A DNA stretch of 5,231 bases from an uncultured Clostridia bacterium (GCA_947628385.1 CANQZS010000135.1:1-5231), one strand, 5' to 3'. Shown: positions 1-5,113, counted from the first letter of the stretch. Notes: a model not told the origin generated them from the letters alone. Program-made: numbers and translations.

Positions 1-871
1 CCTTTGATGCAAGACGGCTGTTGACGTAGCATGGAACGAATCCGAATTGAGTCTGGAACGCGGGCCAGCATTTATTTGCAAATACAACATATTTTCTGCT
101 GCCTTTATGCTCCTCAGCCCAGTCAAGGAGAGTTATCTCATACTGCGCGAGCTTAGGGAGGATCCCCGCCATTTTGTTTCCGTCGCCAAGCTCCTTTTCC
201 ATATCGGAAATGACTTCAGGGATACGCTTATCTCCCGCGTGCTTGTTGTAAGCTTCAAAAAGGTCAAGCTCGGAATTTTCCTCGATCTCCGCACCTACAT
301 TATAAAGCTGTGCGATAGGCGCGTTACAGGCAAGGAAGTCCTGAGGACGCGGTCCAAAGGAAATTATTTTCAGGTCTGCAAGTCCGAGGAGCGTTCTTGC
401 CACGGGAATGAAATCCTTTATTTTTTCGGCAGTTTCGGCGGCAGTTCCCACGGGATATTCCGGAATATACGCTTTTACGCCGCGAAGCCCCAGATTATAG
501 CTTGCGTTCAGCATACCGCAGTAAGCGTCGCCTCGTCCGTCAACGAGCTTATCGGAGTCTTCCTCTGCGGCTGCAGTGAACATGACCGGAGCGCGGAACT
601 GCTTTGCAAGGAGAGTTTCGGCAGTTTCAGGACCGAAATTTCCGAGATATACAACAAGAGCGTTCACTCCTGCTTTTTTCATATCTTCCACGGCTGAGAG
701 CATATGCTTTTCATTTTCCACCGTTATGGGACATTCATAAATATCAATACCTGCCGCTTTGCAGGCTTTTACGACCTCGGAGCGGCGCCTTGCGGAAAGC
801 TCCATAGGGAAGCAGTCGCGGCTCACGGCGCAGATGCCAAGCTTTACTTCGGGCATATTGTTTGTTACCAT
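1..871 (-). CDS. L-fucose/L-arabinose isomerase family protein, C-terminus cut by the window edge
   Basis: The 290 visible residues match my knowledge of the Firmicutes L-fucose/L-arabinose isomerase family, cytoplasmic aldose-ketose isomerases of roughly 480-500 residues. Recognisable stretches are VKLGICAVSRDCFP near residues 9-22, LGNFGPETAETLLAK at 76-90, GRGDAYCGMLN at 112-122 and NKCWPAFQTQFGFVPCYVNS at 266-285. The metal-binding and catalytic acidic residues of this fold normally lie just after the last segment, so they are outside the window and activity cannot be judged. The start is ATG at 871, preceded by AAAGGAGA at 878-885 with 6-nt spacing; the next Met (residue 6) has no ribosome site. 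It lies 90 nt downstream of the lipoprotein gene on the same strand, and a strong inverted repeat sits in its leader. No clear promoter of its own was found. Sugar specificity is unknown; fucose, arabinose or another pentose/deoxysugar are all possible. Confidence 0.83.
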   Translation of the reverse strand, partial: MVTNNMPEVKLGICAVSRDCFPMELSARRRSEVVKACKAAGIDIYECPITVENEKHMLSAVEDMKKAGVNALVVYLGNFGPETAETLLAKQFRAPVMFTAAAEEDSDKLVDGRGDAYCGMLNASYNLGLRGVKAYIPEYPVGTAAETAEKIKDFIPVARTLLGLADLKIISFGPRPQDFLACNAPIAQLYNVGAEIEENSELDLFEAYNKHAGDKRIPEVISDMEKELGDGNKMAGILPKLAQYEITLLDWAEEHKGSRKYVVFANKCWPAFQTQFGFVPCYVNSRLASK

Positions 872-897
872 AGCAATTCTCCTTTATGTGTTTATAT

Positions 898-934
898 AAA
901 TTCCGCGCAAAGCATATATCCTTGCGCGAAATTT
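898..934 (-). promoter_or_regulatory. Leader hairpin or operator palindrome upstream of the isomerase gene
   Basis: Two 13-nt arms, 898-910 and 922-934, are complementary except at one position and are separated by 11 nt. In the minus-strand RNA the odd pair is a U-G wobble, so all 13 positions can pair (core CGCGCAA/TTGCGCG). No T-run follows on the minus strand, so it is not a normal terminator for the lipoprotein gene. It may be a regulator operator, since dimeric regulators bind such palindromes, or a 5'-leader structure ending 12 nt before the ribosome site. On the plus strand a TTTTTT run follows at 941-946, but no plus-strand gene precedes it. Confidence 0.5.
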
Positions 935-961
935 GAAAGCTTTTTTAATTATTCCTGAGCG

Positions 962-1618
962 TTATTCACTGTCTGGGTTCAGGTTGCTTGCGATCTCGTC
1001 CTTTTCGTCCTTTTCGGTGACCTCAATGGAAAAGAACGTGCCGTAATAGCCGTCGACGTTATCAACGGTCTCATAGGTTTCCTGATAAGAAAATACCACG
1101 GTATATGAGGGGCAGTTAAAGGTTTCCTTATATGTAAGGGTCATATCAATATCTTCAACGCCGATCATGGTACTTACGTGTTCGCCGTGTTTATTTTCGA
1201 GGGCAAGAGTTTTTTCGGCAAAGTATTTGCGGGCGGTCTCCCTGTCCATAAGCACGCTTATTTCCTGCATATAGCCGTTGAGATAGATCTCGTCGTCGCC
1301 GTTGACTGTTCTGAAATTATAGGTTATTATGGAATCGTCGGCGTAGTAGTAGGCGCTTTCCTCCGGAATAAGAGAGGCGACCTCTCTTAATTCGGTATCG
1401 TTGTTTATGCTCCAGACCTGAGTATCGTTTTCGTAATAAAGCTCCACACCGTCGGGCTGCATAGTGACTATCTTGGTAAGCGGCATACCGAGCTTTACTC
1501 TTGTAAGTATGCCGGAGTATTCTGACAATTCGACGGGTTCCTCCTTATTGCATGATGTAAGGCAGACGGCTGAGATTAAGGCGGCAAGCACCGCAGCGAT
1601 GACCCTTCCGAGTTTCAT
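962..1618 (-). CDS. Secreted lipoprotein of unknown function
   Basis: A 218-residue protein with a classic lipoprotein signal: MKLGR, a hydrophobic stretch at about residues 6-20, then the lipobox L20-T21-S22-C23, so Cys23 should be lipidated and anchored to the outer face of the cytoplasmic membrane. The mature part is acidic (NKEEPVE after the Cys, EKDEKDE near the end) and probably beta-rich. I do not recognise the domain; the stretch VKLGMPLTKIVTMQPDG at 41-57 resembles the 'LGM' motif of small BamE/SmpA-like domains, but only weakly. The start is ATG at 1618, with AAAGGA at 1628-1633 and 9-nt spacing. An in-frame ATG at 1627 directly abuts the ribosome site and is unlikely. It has its own near-consensus promoter at 1674-1702. 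It lies between the flotillin unit and the isomerase, with no visible functional tie to either. Confidence 0.82.
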   Translation of the reverse strand: MKLGRVIAAVLAALISAVCLTSCNKEEPVELSEYSGILTRVKLGMPLTKIVTMQPDGVELYYENDTQVWSINNDTELREVASLIPEESAYYYADDSIITYNFRTVNGDDEIYLNGYMQEISVLMDRETARKYFAEKTLALENKHGEHVSTMIGVEDIDMTLTYKETFNCPSYTVVFSYQETYETVDNVDGYYGTFFSIEVTEKDEKDEIASNLNPDSE

Positions 1619-1627
1619 ATTTATCAT

Positions 1628-1633
1628 TCCTTT
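1628..1633 (-). promoter_or_regulatory. Ribosome binding site deciding the lipoprotein start
   Basis: AAAGGA lies 9 nt before the ATG at 1618 and directly abuts the alternative ATG at 1627. It therefore selects 1618, which also gives a proper lipoprotein signal peptide. Confidence 0.7.
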
Positions 1634-1673
1634 AAAAGATCTTATAAAAAGCGATACAAAAATAGTTATAATT

Positions 1674-1702
1674 ATTATAATACAGATCCGGTCAAAAGTC
1701 AA
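1674..1702 (-). promoter_or_regulatory. Sigma-A promoter of the lipoprotein gene
   Basis: On the minus strand TTGACT (1697-1702) is followed by exactly 17 nt and then TATAAT (1674-1679). Transcription should begin near 1667, giving a leader of about 50 nt. The GTAAAT-N3-ATTTAC palindrome found at the three promoters near 4240-4544 is absent here. Confidence 0.82.
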
Positions 1703-1767
1703 CGGTCGGAGGCATTATTTTTCAAATTATTAAATTTTGGGGAATTTTGTGTTTTGGGGAAAATATT

Positions 1768-1793
1768 AGCCGCTTCGGATAACCAAAGCGGCT
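1768..1793 (-). terminator. Intrinsic terminator of the NfeD-flotillin unit
   Basis: Arms AGCCGCTT (1768-1775) and AAGCGGCT (1786-1793) are perfectly complementary across a 10-nt loop, 12 nt after the flotillin stop codon. On the minus strand the stem is followed by AATATTTT, a modest U-rich tail. Position and structure fit the end of the flotillin transcript and separate it from the lipoprotein promoter. Confidence 0.72.
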
Positions 1794-1805
1794 CGGAATA
1801 TTATC

Positions 1806-3410
1806 TTATTCGACCGTATCTGTACCGGACTCTGCGGAAACCTCCGCAGGACCGCCAAGCTCTTTGCCGAGAAGCGACGGGAGCTCCATTCCCGCTTGTT
1901 TGAAAACTTCATTCAGCGGGGGAACTGATCTCATCATTCCCGCAATAAAATCCGCTGTGGCAGTGTTGCCGTCGGGATTTTTTCCGCCGTCCCAGACGGT
2001 TATCTTGTCTATCTTTATGTTCTTGATAGCGTCTACTTGGATCCTCATAAGATCCTCCAGCTTGTCGGCGATCACCATTTTAACTGCGGAATCCGCATCT
2101 CCGGCGGCGTCAACAAGCGCACGCATACCCTCGGCTTGCTTCTGTAGGATCTCCATTGCACCCTTTGCTTCGGCAGCCATTTTTGCATAGATAGCGTCCG
2201 CTTCGCCTCGTGCTTTCCTGCGGAGGACTTCCGCTTCGGCTTCTGCGGCGATCTCGGCTTTTTCCTTTTCGATCTGAGCCTTTACGATAACGTCCGCTTT
2301 CTGAGTAGCCATTTCAAGCTCGGCACGCTTGTTTTCGGCTTCCTGCTGAGCAATGTAGGCTTCCTCCTTTGCCTTGGCAGCTTGAACGGCTTCGGCAGTG
2401 ATAGCTGTTTTGAGGGCTTCGGCTTCTTTTTCGCGGCGCTTTGCTTCGGACTGGGCAACTGCGATCTTGGCGTCGTTTTCACCCTCGATAGCGGAAGCGT
2501 TGGCGGCGGCAACTTGTATACGCTGATCTTTCATAGCGTTTGCCTGACCGATCTCACCGTCACGTCCGGTCTCGGCAACTGCGACCTTAGCGTCGTTGGT
2601 AGCTTTGGCGTCGGCTTCGGCTTCTTTCTGGCGGCGGAACGCTTCGGACTGGGCAACTGCGATCTTGGCGTCGTTTTCACCCTCGATAGCGGCTGCGTTT
2701 GCGGCGGCAACTTGGATACGCTGGTCTTTCTTGGCGTTTGCTTCACCGATAGCACCGTCTCTGTCCTTTTCGGCAACGCTCTTTTTAGCGTCGTTGATAG
2801 CCTTTGCGGCGGCTTCCTTACCGAGAGCGTCTATGTAGCCGGATTCGTCGTTTATATCGGTAACGTTTACGTTGATGAGCCGCAAGCCTATCTTTTTAAG
2901 CTCGATCTCAACGTTATTTGAAACTGCAACAAGGAATTTATCACGGTCAGTGTTTATTTCCTCGATGTCCATTGTAGCAATTACAAGTCTGAGCTGTCCG
3001 AAAATAATATCCTTTGCAAGCTCCTGTATCTCCATCATTTTCAGACCGAGGAGACGTTCCGCAGCATTCTGCATGATACCCGGCTCGGTGGAAATTCCCA
3101 CCGTAAATCTTGACGGAACGTCAACACGGATATTCTGCTTGGAAAGCGCGTTTTTCAGATCCACATTAATGGAAATAGGCGTAAGATCGAGATACTGATA
3201 AGACTGGATAATAGGCACGATAAACGCCGCGCCGCCGTGGATACATTTTGCGCTTCGTGCCTGACCGTCCTTATCCGTGCCGACCTTACCGTAAATTACC
3301 ATTACCTTGTCGGACGGACATTTTCTGTACCGTGACAGGATAGCCGCAACTGCCGCAAAAAGGACTACGACAATTACGCAGATCGCAATAAGGGTTTCGA
3401 TGTGTTCCAT
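1806..3410 (-). CDS. floT: Flotillin-like SPFH membrane scaffold protein with an internal 66-residue duplication
   Basis: A 534-residue flotillin. Order: N-terminal membrane segment at about 5-26; SPFH domain at about 27-200, including the NDESGYIDALGKEAAAKAI junction at 187-205; a long Ala/Glu/Lys-rich coiled coil at about 200-430; and a flotillin C-terminal region with KNIKIDKITVWDGG (463-476) and GMELPSLLG (507-515). Flotillins oligomerise at the cytoplasmic face of the membrane and organise membrane domains and fluidity; in bacteria they are often encoded beside an NfeD-type partner, as here. Residues 203-268 and 269-334 are tandem copies, 53 of 66 identical, so the coiled coil is longer than I expect for this lineage. 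The start is ATG at 3410, with GGGAGGT at 3418-3424 and 7-nt spacing. It is probably co-transcribed with the upstream NfeD-like gene (88-nt gap, no internal terminator or convincing promoter seen) and ends at a hairpin terminator. Confidence 0.94.
   Translation of the reverse strand: MEHIETLIAICVIVVVLFAAVAAILSRYRKCPSDKVMVIYGKVGTDKDGQARSAKCIHGGAAFIVPIIQSYQYLDLTPISINVDLKNALSKQNIRVDVPSRFTVGISTEPGIMQNAAERLLGLKMMEIQELAKDIIFGQLRLVIATMDIEEINTDRDKFLVAVSNNVEIELKKIGLRLINVNVTDINDESGYIDALGKEAAAKAINDAKKSVAEKDRDGAIGEANAKKDQRIQVAAANAAAIEGENDAKIAVAQSEAFRRQKEAEADAKATNDAKVAVAETGRDGEIGQANAMKDQRIQVAAANASAIEGENDAKIAVAQSEAKRREKEAEALKTAITAEAVQAAKAKEEAYIAQQEAENKRAELEMATQKADVIVKAQIEKEKAEIAAEAEAEVLRRKARGEADAIYAKMAAEAKGAMEILQKQAEGMRALVDAAGDADSAVKMVIADKLEDLMRIQVDAIKNIKIDKITVWDGGKNPDGNTATADFIAGMMRSVPPLNEVFKQAGMELPSLLGKELGGPAEVSAESGTDTVE
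2409..2804 (-). repeat. 198-bp in-frame tandem duplication inside the flotillin gene
   Basis: The copies are 2607-2804 (residues 203-268) and 2409-2606 (residues 269-334). The protein copies agree at 53 of 66 positions. At DNA level 2443-2494 and 2641-2692 are an exact 52-nt match at an offset of 198. The differences are spread, with several near the ends, so the duplication is not brand new, although the 52-nt core may be kept alike by conversion or selection. The motif NDAK occurs four times (residues 206, 246, 272, 312). Confidence 0.95.
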
Positions 3411-3467
3411 ATAAAAGACCTCCCATTTATTTTAAATTTTTTCAACATCGTTGACACGTTAATTAGT

Positions 3468-3497
3468 GTTGAGAGTTAAGAGTTGAGAGTTGAGAGT
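3468..3497. repeat. GTTGAGA heptamer tandem array
   Basis: Four consecutive heptamers, GTTGAGA, GTTAAGA, GTTGAGA, GTTGAGA, then GT. The array begins 1 nt beyond the stop codon of the NfeD-like gene and lies between it and flotillin. It resembles the short tandemly repeated heptanucleotides seen in intergenic DNA of some bacteria. No function is evident; it lies within the presumed operon transcript and could affect mRNA processing or simply be a slippage tract. Confidence 0.85.
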
Positions 3498-3498
3498 A

Positions 3499-4203
3499 TT
3501 ACGAATTTATTTCAGTTTTTTCTACAACGAGCGTCTCGCCGTTAAGGTCGGTGACCCGCACCTGTGTGCCGGTCTTAAGAGCTTCTCTGCCGTAGGAGAC
3601 GGCTTCACATTCCATAAAACGTCCTTGCAAAGTCAGCGTGACCTTTCCCTCGCCCTCGCCGTTGGGAGGGATAGGTATGTAGACCGTCGCGGCTTCGCCG
3701 ATGGCGTTGCGGAAATCTACAGTGCCGTTTTCCACAAGTTTCCTGCTTAACTGAATAAGTTTCGCGATACCGTACATTGCGAAAAATCCCGCGATTATTC
3801 CGAGAGGCAGACCGAGGAACGGCGGCATTCCGCCGCTTATCGCCGCTATGGACACCCAGCCGGAGACTGCGAAAAACGCAACTATTCCCTGAACCGTAAA
3901 AAGCTTCAGCGGAGTGAAATCTCCGTGAACGTGCACATTCATATCCGCATCGCCGTGAGGACAAACGTCGGCGTTCAAATCCGTATCAAGACCCGCGTCA
4001 ATGTCGGTATTTACATCAATGCCGCCGTCGGGAACATCAAAGCCGCCGTCCAGACCGCTTGTGTCGCTGATATTTATATCTCCGTCATGCCCGAAGCCGG
4101 ATATTGAAAATATAGTCTGCAAAAGCAGGATAATGGTTGACGGAACTGCAAAGCAATACAGGACTTTCAATAAAGATGATAACGAACCCCACCATTCGGA
4201 CAT
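3499..4203 (-). CDS. NfeD-like / OB-fold membrane protein, flotillin partner
   Basis: A 234-residue protein with hydrophobic segments at about 11-34, 101-122 and 128-150 and a soluble C-terminal domain at about 160-232 (AIGEAATVYIPIPPNGEGEG, TGTQVRVTDLNGETLVVEK) typical of the NfeD/YuaF/YqiJ OB fold. Such proteins are commonly encoded beside flotillins and are thought to work with them at the membrane; here flotillin follows after 88 nt. The loop between the first two membrane segments (residues 39-95) is extremely acidic, with 15 Asp, four His and no Lys or Arg. Topology is ambiguous: basic residues after segment 3 favour a cytoplasmic C-terminus. The start is ATG at 4203, chosen because AAAGGGAGAG lies at 4209-4218 and a consensus promoter starts RNA near 4251. 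An in-frame extension to ATG 4359 (286 aa) has only a weak GGAAG site and runs through promoter and operator DNA. Confidence 0.87.
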   Translation of the reverse strand: MSEWWGSLSSLLKVLYCFAVPSTIILLLQTIFSISGFGHDGDINISDTSGLDGGFDVPDGGIDVNTDIDAGLDTDLNADVCPHGDADMNVHVHGDFTPLKLFTVQGIVAFFAVSGWVSIAAISGGMPPFLGLPLGIIAGFFAMYGIAKLIQLSRKLVENGTVDFRNAIGEAATVYIPIPPNGEGEGKVTLTLQGRFMECEAVSYGREALKTGTQVRVTDLNGETLVVEKTEINS

Positions 4204-4208
4204 AAGAT

Positions 4209-4218
4209 CTCTCCCTTT
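4209..4218 (-). promoter_or_regulatory. Ribosome binding site deciding the NfeD-like start
   Basis: AAAGGGAGAG lies 5 nt before the ATG at 4203. The in-frame ATG at 4221 sits immediately before this site and cannot use it, so the site argues for the 234-residue form. Confidence 0.78.
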
Positions 4219-4239
4219 CATATACTTCAGCGGGTCAAT

Positions 4240-4254
4240 GTAAATATCATTTAC
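4240..4254. promoter_or_regulatory. Operator site 1 (GTAAAT-ATC-ATTTAC) at the proximal nfeD promoter
   Basis: A perfect 6-nt-arm palindrome with a 3-nt centre. It starts 3 nt downstream of the -10 box at 4258-4263 on the minus strand, so it covers the expected transcription start. It is one of three sites with the same arms and spacing in this control region. Position suggests repression by the adjacent XRE-type regulator (inference). Confidence 0.72.
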
Positions 4255-4394
4255 TACATTATACTCCCACTTAAAAAATTTGTCAAGTGCTTTTTGATAA
4301 AAATCCACAAAAAGCCGCAAAATGGTGACAAAAGCGCATAAAATAAGCTCCAGAGCCATATAAAAGCTTCCAGAGGTCCATCAAAACGGCACAT
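4254..4394 (-). CDS. Possible small hydrophobic membrane protein (46 aa)
   Basis: An open frame between the distal leftward promoter and the NfeD-like gene. It begins MCRFDGPLEAFIWLWSLF, is hydrophobic to about residue 33 (ending GFLWIFIKK), and finishes with a short polar tail. The layout (acidic residues, one membrane span, then Lys-Lys) fits a single-pass small membrane protein. GAGGAG at 4404-4409 lies 9 nt before this ATG; an ATG at 4400 (48 aa) is only 3 nt from it. The distal promoter (4438-4466) would place it first in a transcript continuing into nfeD. Against it: the proximal nfeD promoter lies inside the frame, the tail is AT-rich, and the stop overlaps operator site 1. I recognise no family. 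Confidence 0.4.
   Translation of the reverse strand: MCRFDGPLEAFIWLWSLFYALLSPFCGFLWIFIKKHLTNFLSGSIM
4258..4286 (-). promoter_or_regulatory. Proximal promoter of the NfeD-flotillin unit, perfect sigma-A consensus
   Basis: On the minus strand TTGACA (4281-4286), 17 nt, TATAAT (4258-4263): both hexamers and the spacing are the exact consensus. The RNA should start near 4251, giving a leader of about 48 nt to the ATG at 4203. Operator site 1 covers the start point. So strong a promoter would be expected to need repression. Confidence 0.88.
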
Positions 4395-4403
4395 ATCCAT
4401 CGG

Positions 4404-4409
4404 CTCCTC
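4404..4409 (-). promoter_or_regulatory. Ribosome binding site of the possible small protein
   Basis: GAGGAG on the minus strand lies 3 nt from the ATG at 4400 and 9 nt from the ATG at 4394. The spacing favours 4394. It falls 7-12 nt downstream of operator site 2 in the transcript from the distal promoter. Confidence 0.4.
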
Positions 4410-4415
4410 AAAAAG

Positions 4416-4430
4416 GTAAATTTAATTTAC
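4416..4430. promoter_or_regulatory. Operator site 2 (GTAAAT-TTA-ATTTAC) at the distal leftward promoter
   Basis: Same 6-nt arms and 3-nt centre as sites 1 and 3. It begins 7 nt downstream of the -10 box at 4438-4443 on the minus strand, at or just past the predicted start near 4431. Likely bound by the same regulator (inference). Confidence 0.72.
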
Positions 4431-4437
4431 TGATTTG

Positions 4438-4466
4438 ATTATAGCGGAATATCCCCCGCTTGTCAA
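4438..4466 (-). promoter_or_regulatory. Distal leftward promoter, perfect sigma-A consensus
   Basis: On the minus strand TTGACA (4461-4466), 17 nt, TATAAT (4438-4443), again the exact consensus. It would transcribe the possible small protein and read on into the NfeD-like and flotillin genes. Its -35 box is preceded by ACCTCTTG, which also precedes the -35 box of the divergent regulator promoter. Confidence 0.86.
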
Positions 4467-4500
4467 GAGGTTTTTGAAATAAATTTTTATTTACCTCTTG
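4464..4500. promoter_or_regulatory. Symmetric element between the divergent -35 boxes
   Basis: CAAGAGGT (4464-4471) and ACCTCTTG (4493-4500) are perfect inverted copies that overlap the two -35 boxes. Within them AAATAAA (4477-4483) and TTTATTT (4486-4492) form a second inverted repeat. ATAAAT-TTTT-ATTTAC (4479-4494) resembles a degraded operator with 4-nt spacing. It could be a further regulator site or a duplicated promoter-upstream element. Confidence 0.5.
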
Positions 4501-4526
4501 CAATCTTTCGGGAAATGTGCTACAAT
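4498..4526 (+). promoter_or_regulatory. Promoter of the XRE-type regulator gene
   Basis: TTGCAA (4498-4503), 17 nt, TACAAT (4521-4526), with TGC directly before the -10 box (extended -10). The RNA should start near 4533, inside operator site 3, which suggests autoregulation. The leader to the GTG at 4565 is about 32 nt. Confidence 0.82.
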
Positions 4527-4527
4527 A

Positions 4528-4546
4528 AAGTAAATCAAATTTACTT
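4528..4546. promoter_or_regulatory. Operator site 3 (core GTAAAT-CAA-ATTTAC) at the regulator promoter
   Basis: The core is 4530-4544; the arms extend here to 8 nt (AAGTAAAT and ATTTACTT). The core starts 3 nt after the -10 box, the same distance as site 1 from its own promoter, and covers the predicted start. This is the longest of the three palindromes and fits an autoregulatory site. Confidence 0.75.
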
Positions 4547-4564
4547 AGCAAGGGTGGGAACGCT

Positions 4565-5113
4565 GTGACGCCGGCTGAAAGAGGAAAGATCATCAAGGAA
4601 GCACGGATCTCAAAAAAAATGTCCCAGAGCGAAGTCGCGGGGAATTTCATCACACGCAATATGCTCAGTCAGATAGAAAGCGGAAAGGCTACTCCGTCGG
4701 TAAAAACGCTGGAATATCTTGCATCGGTGTTAGATATTCCCATTACAGCGTACACTCAGGGCGAAGAGGAGGAGCCGACGGTCATATCCGGAGCGGAAAA
4801 GCTTGTGCGGGTGAAGATGCTTTTTCTGGAGGGCAGCTATTACGGCGCGCAGGAGCTTATCGGAGAAAACGACGAGCATGGAGCGTTTTATGACGAGCTG
4901 ACGGCTATATCCGCGAAATGCTGTTATCATCTGGCGGAATCGCTTGCTGAGGAAAACACCGTAAAAGCCGTTGAGTATGCCAAGCAGGCGGCGGAGCTTT
5001 CTGAGAAAGGCATTTATGCCGACAGGCAGTTAAAGACGGATTCCATTAAGCTGCTGAATATTCTTGCGGAAAAGCTGAGCAGGTATTATGCGGGGCTTAT
5101 TTCGGAGCTGTGA
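4565..5113 (+). CDS. XRE-family HTH regulator with TPR-like C-terminal region
   Basis: A 182-residue DNA-binding protein. Residues 6-64 form an XRE/Cro-type helix-turn-helix domain: helix 2 about SQSEVAGN (20-27), recognition helix about TRNMLSQIESGK (30-41), then the usual ATPSVKTLEYLASVLDIP. After an acidic linker (GEEEE, 66-70), residues 77-180 are all-helical with TPR-like pairs (KLVRVKMLFLEGSYYGAQEL; NTVKAVEYAKQAAELSEKG), as in short relatives of the PlcR/Rgg layout, where the C-terminal part dimerises or senses a ligand. The start is GTG at 4565, with AGGGTGG at 4551-4557 and 7-nt spacing. It is divergent from the NfeD-flotillin unit, and both sides share a palindrome at their transcription starts, so it probably represses itself and that unit (inference). 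The ligand is unknown; the similarity to peptide-sensing regulators is only architectural. Confidence 0.88.
   Translation: MTPAERGKIIKEARISKKMSQSEVAGNFITRNMLSQIESGKATPSVKTLEYLASVLDIPITAYTQGEEEEPTVISGAEKLVRVKMLFLEGSYYGAQELIGENDEHGAFYDELTAISAKCCYHLAESLAEENTVKAVEYAKQAAELSEKGIYADRQLKTDSIKLLNILAEKLSRYYAGLISEL

Noticed and set aside
47..697. Plus-strand open frame of 216 codons
   Set aside because: It is antisense to the isomerase gene, whose protein is clearly recognisable; the plus-strand product has no family-like pattern, promoter or ribosome site.
898..946. Palindrome plus TTTTTT as a plus-strand terminator
   Set aside because: No plus-strand gene lies upstream; the T-run starts 6 nt beyond the stem, and the flanking genes are both on the minus strand.
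1619..1702. N-terminal extension of the lipoprotein beginning MTFDRICIIIIITIF
   Set aside because: The extension is a translation of the promoter and leader; the -10 box gives the Ile run. The ribosome site and signal peptide both point to ATG 1618.
2382..2921. Plus-strand Gly/Phe/Leu-rich open frame with internal repeats
   Set aside because: A shadow of the duplicated flotillin coding sequence; its repeats are the antisense reading of that duplication.
3451..3479. TTGACA on the plus strand as a promoter
   Set aside because: No -10 box at suitable spacing (AGTTAA is the nearest), and no plus-strand gene follows.
3468..3497. Heptamer array as a CRISPR remnant
   Set aside because: The units are directly adjacent 7-mers with no spacers.
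4204..4359. 52-residue N-terminal extension of the NfeD-like protein
   Set aside because: It crosses a perfect promoter and operator site 1, has few codons ending in G or C compared with the gene itself, and has only a weak GGAAG site; kept as a minor possibility for RNA from the distal promoter.
4408..4659. Minus-strand open frame of 83 codons
   Set aside because: It overlaps the regulator start and the divergent promoters; its sequence is antisense to the HTH domain and has no ribosome site.
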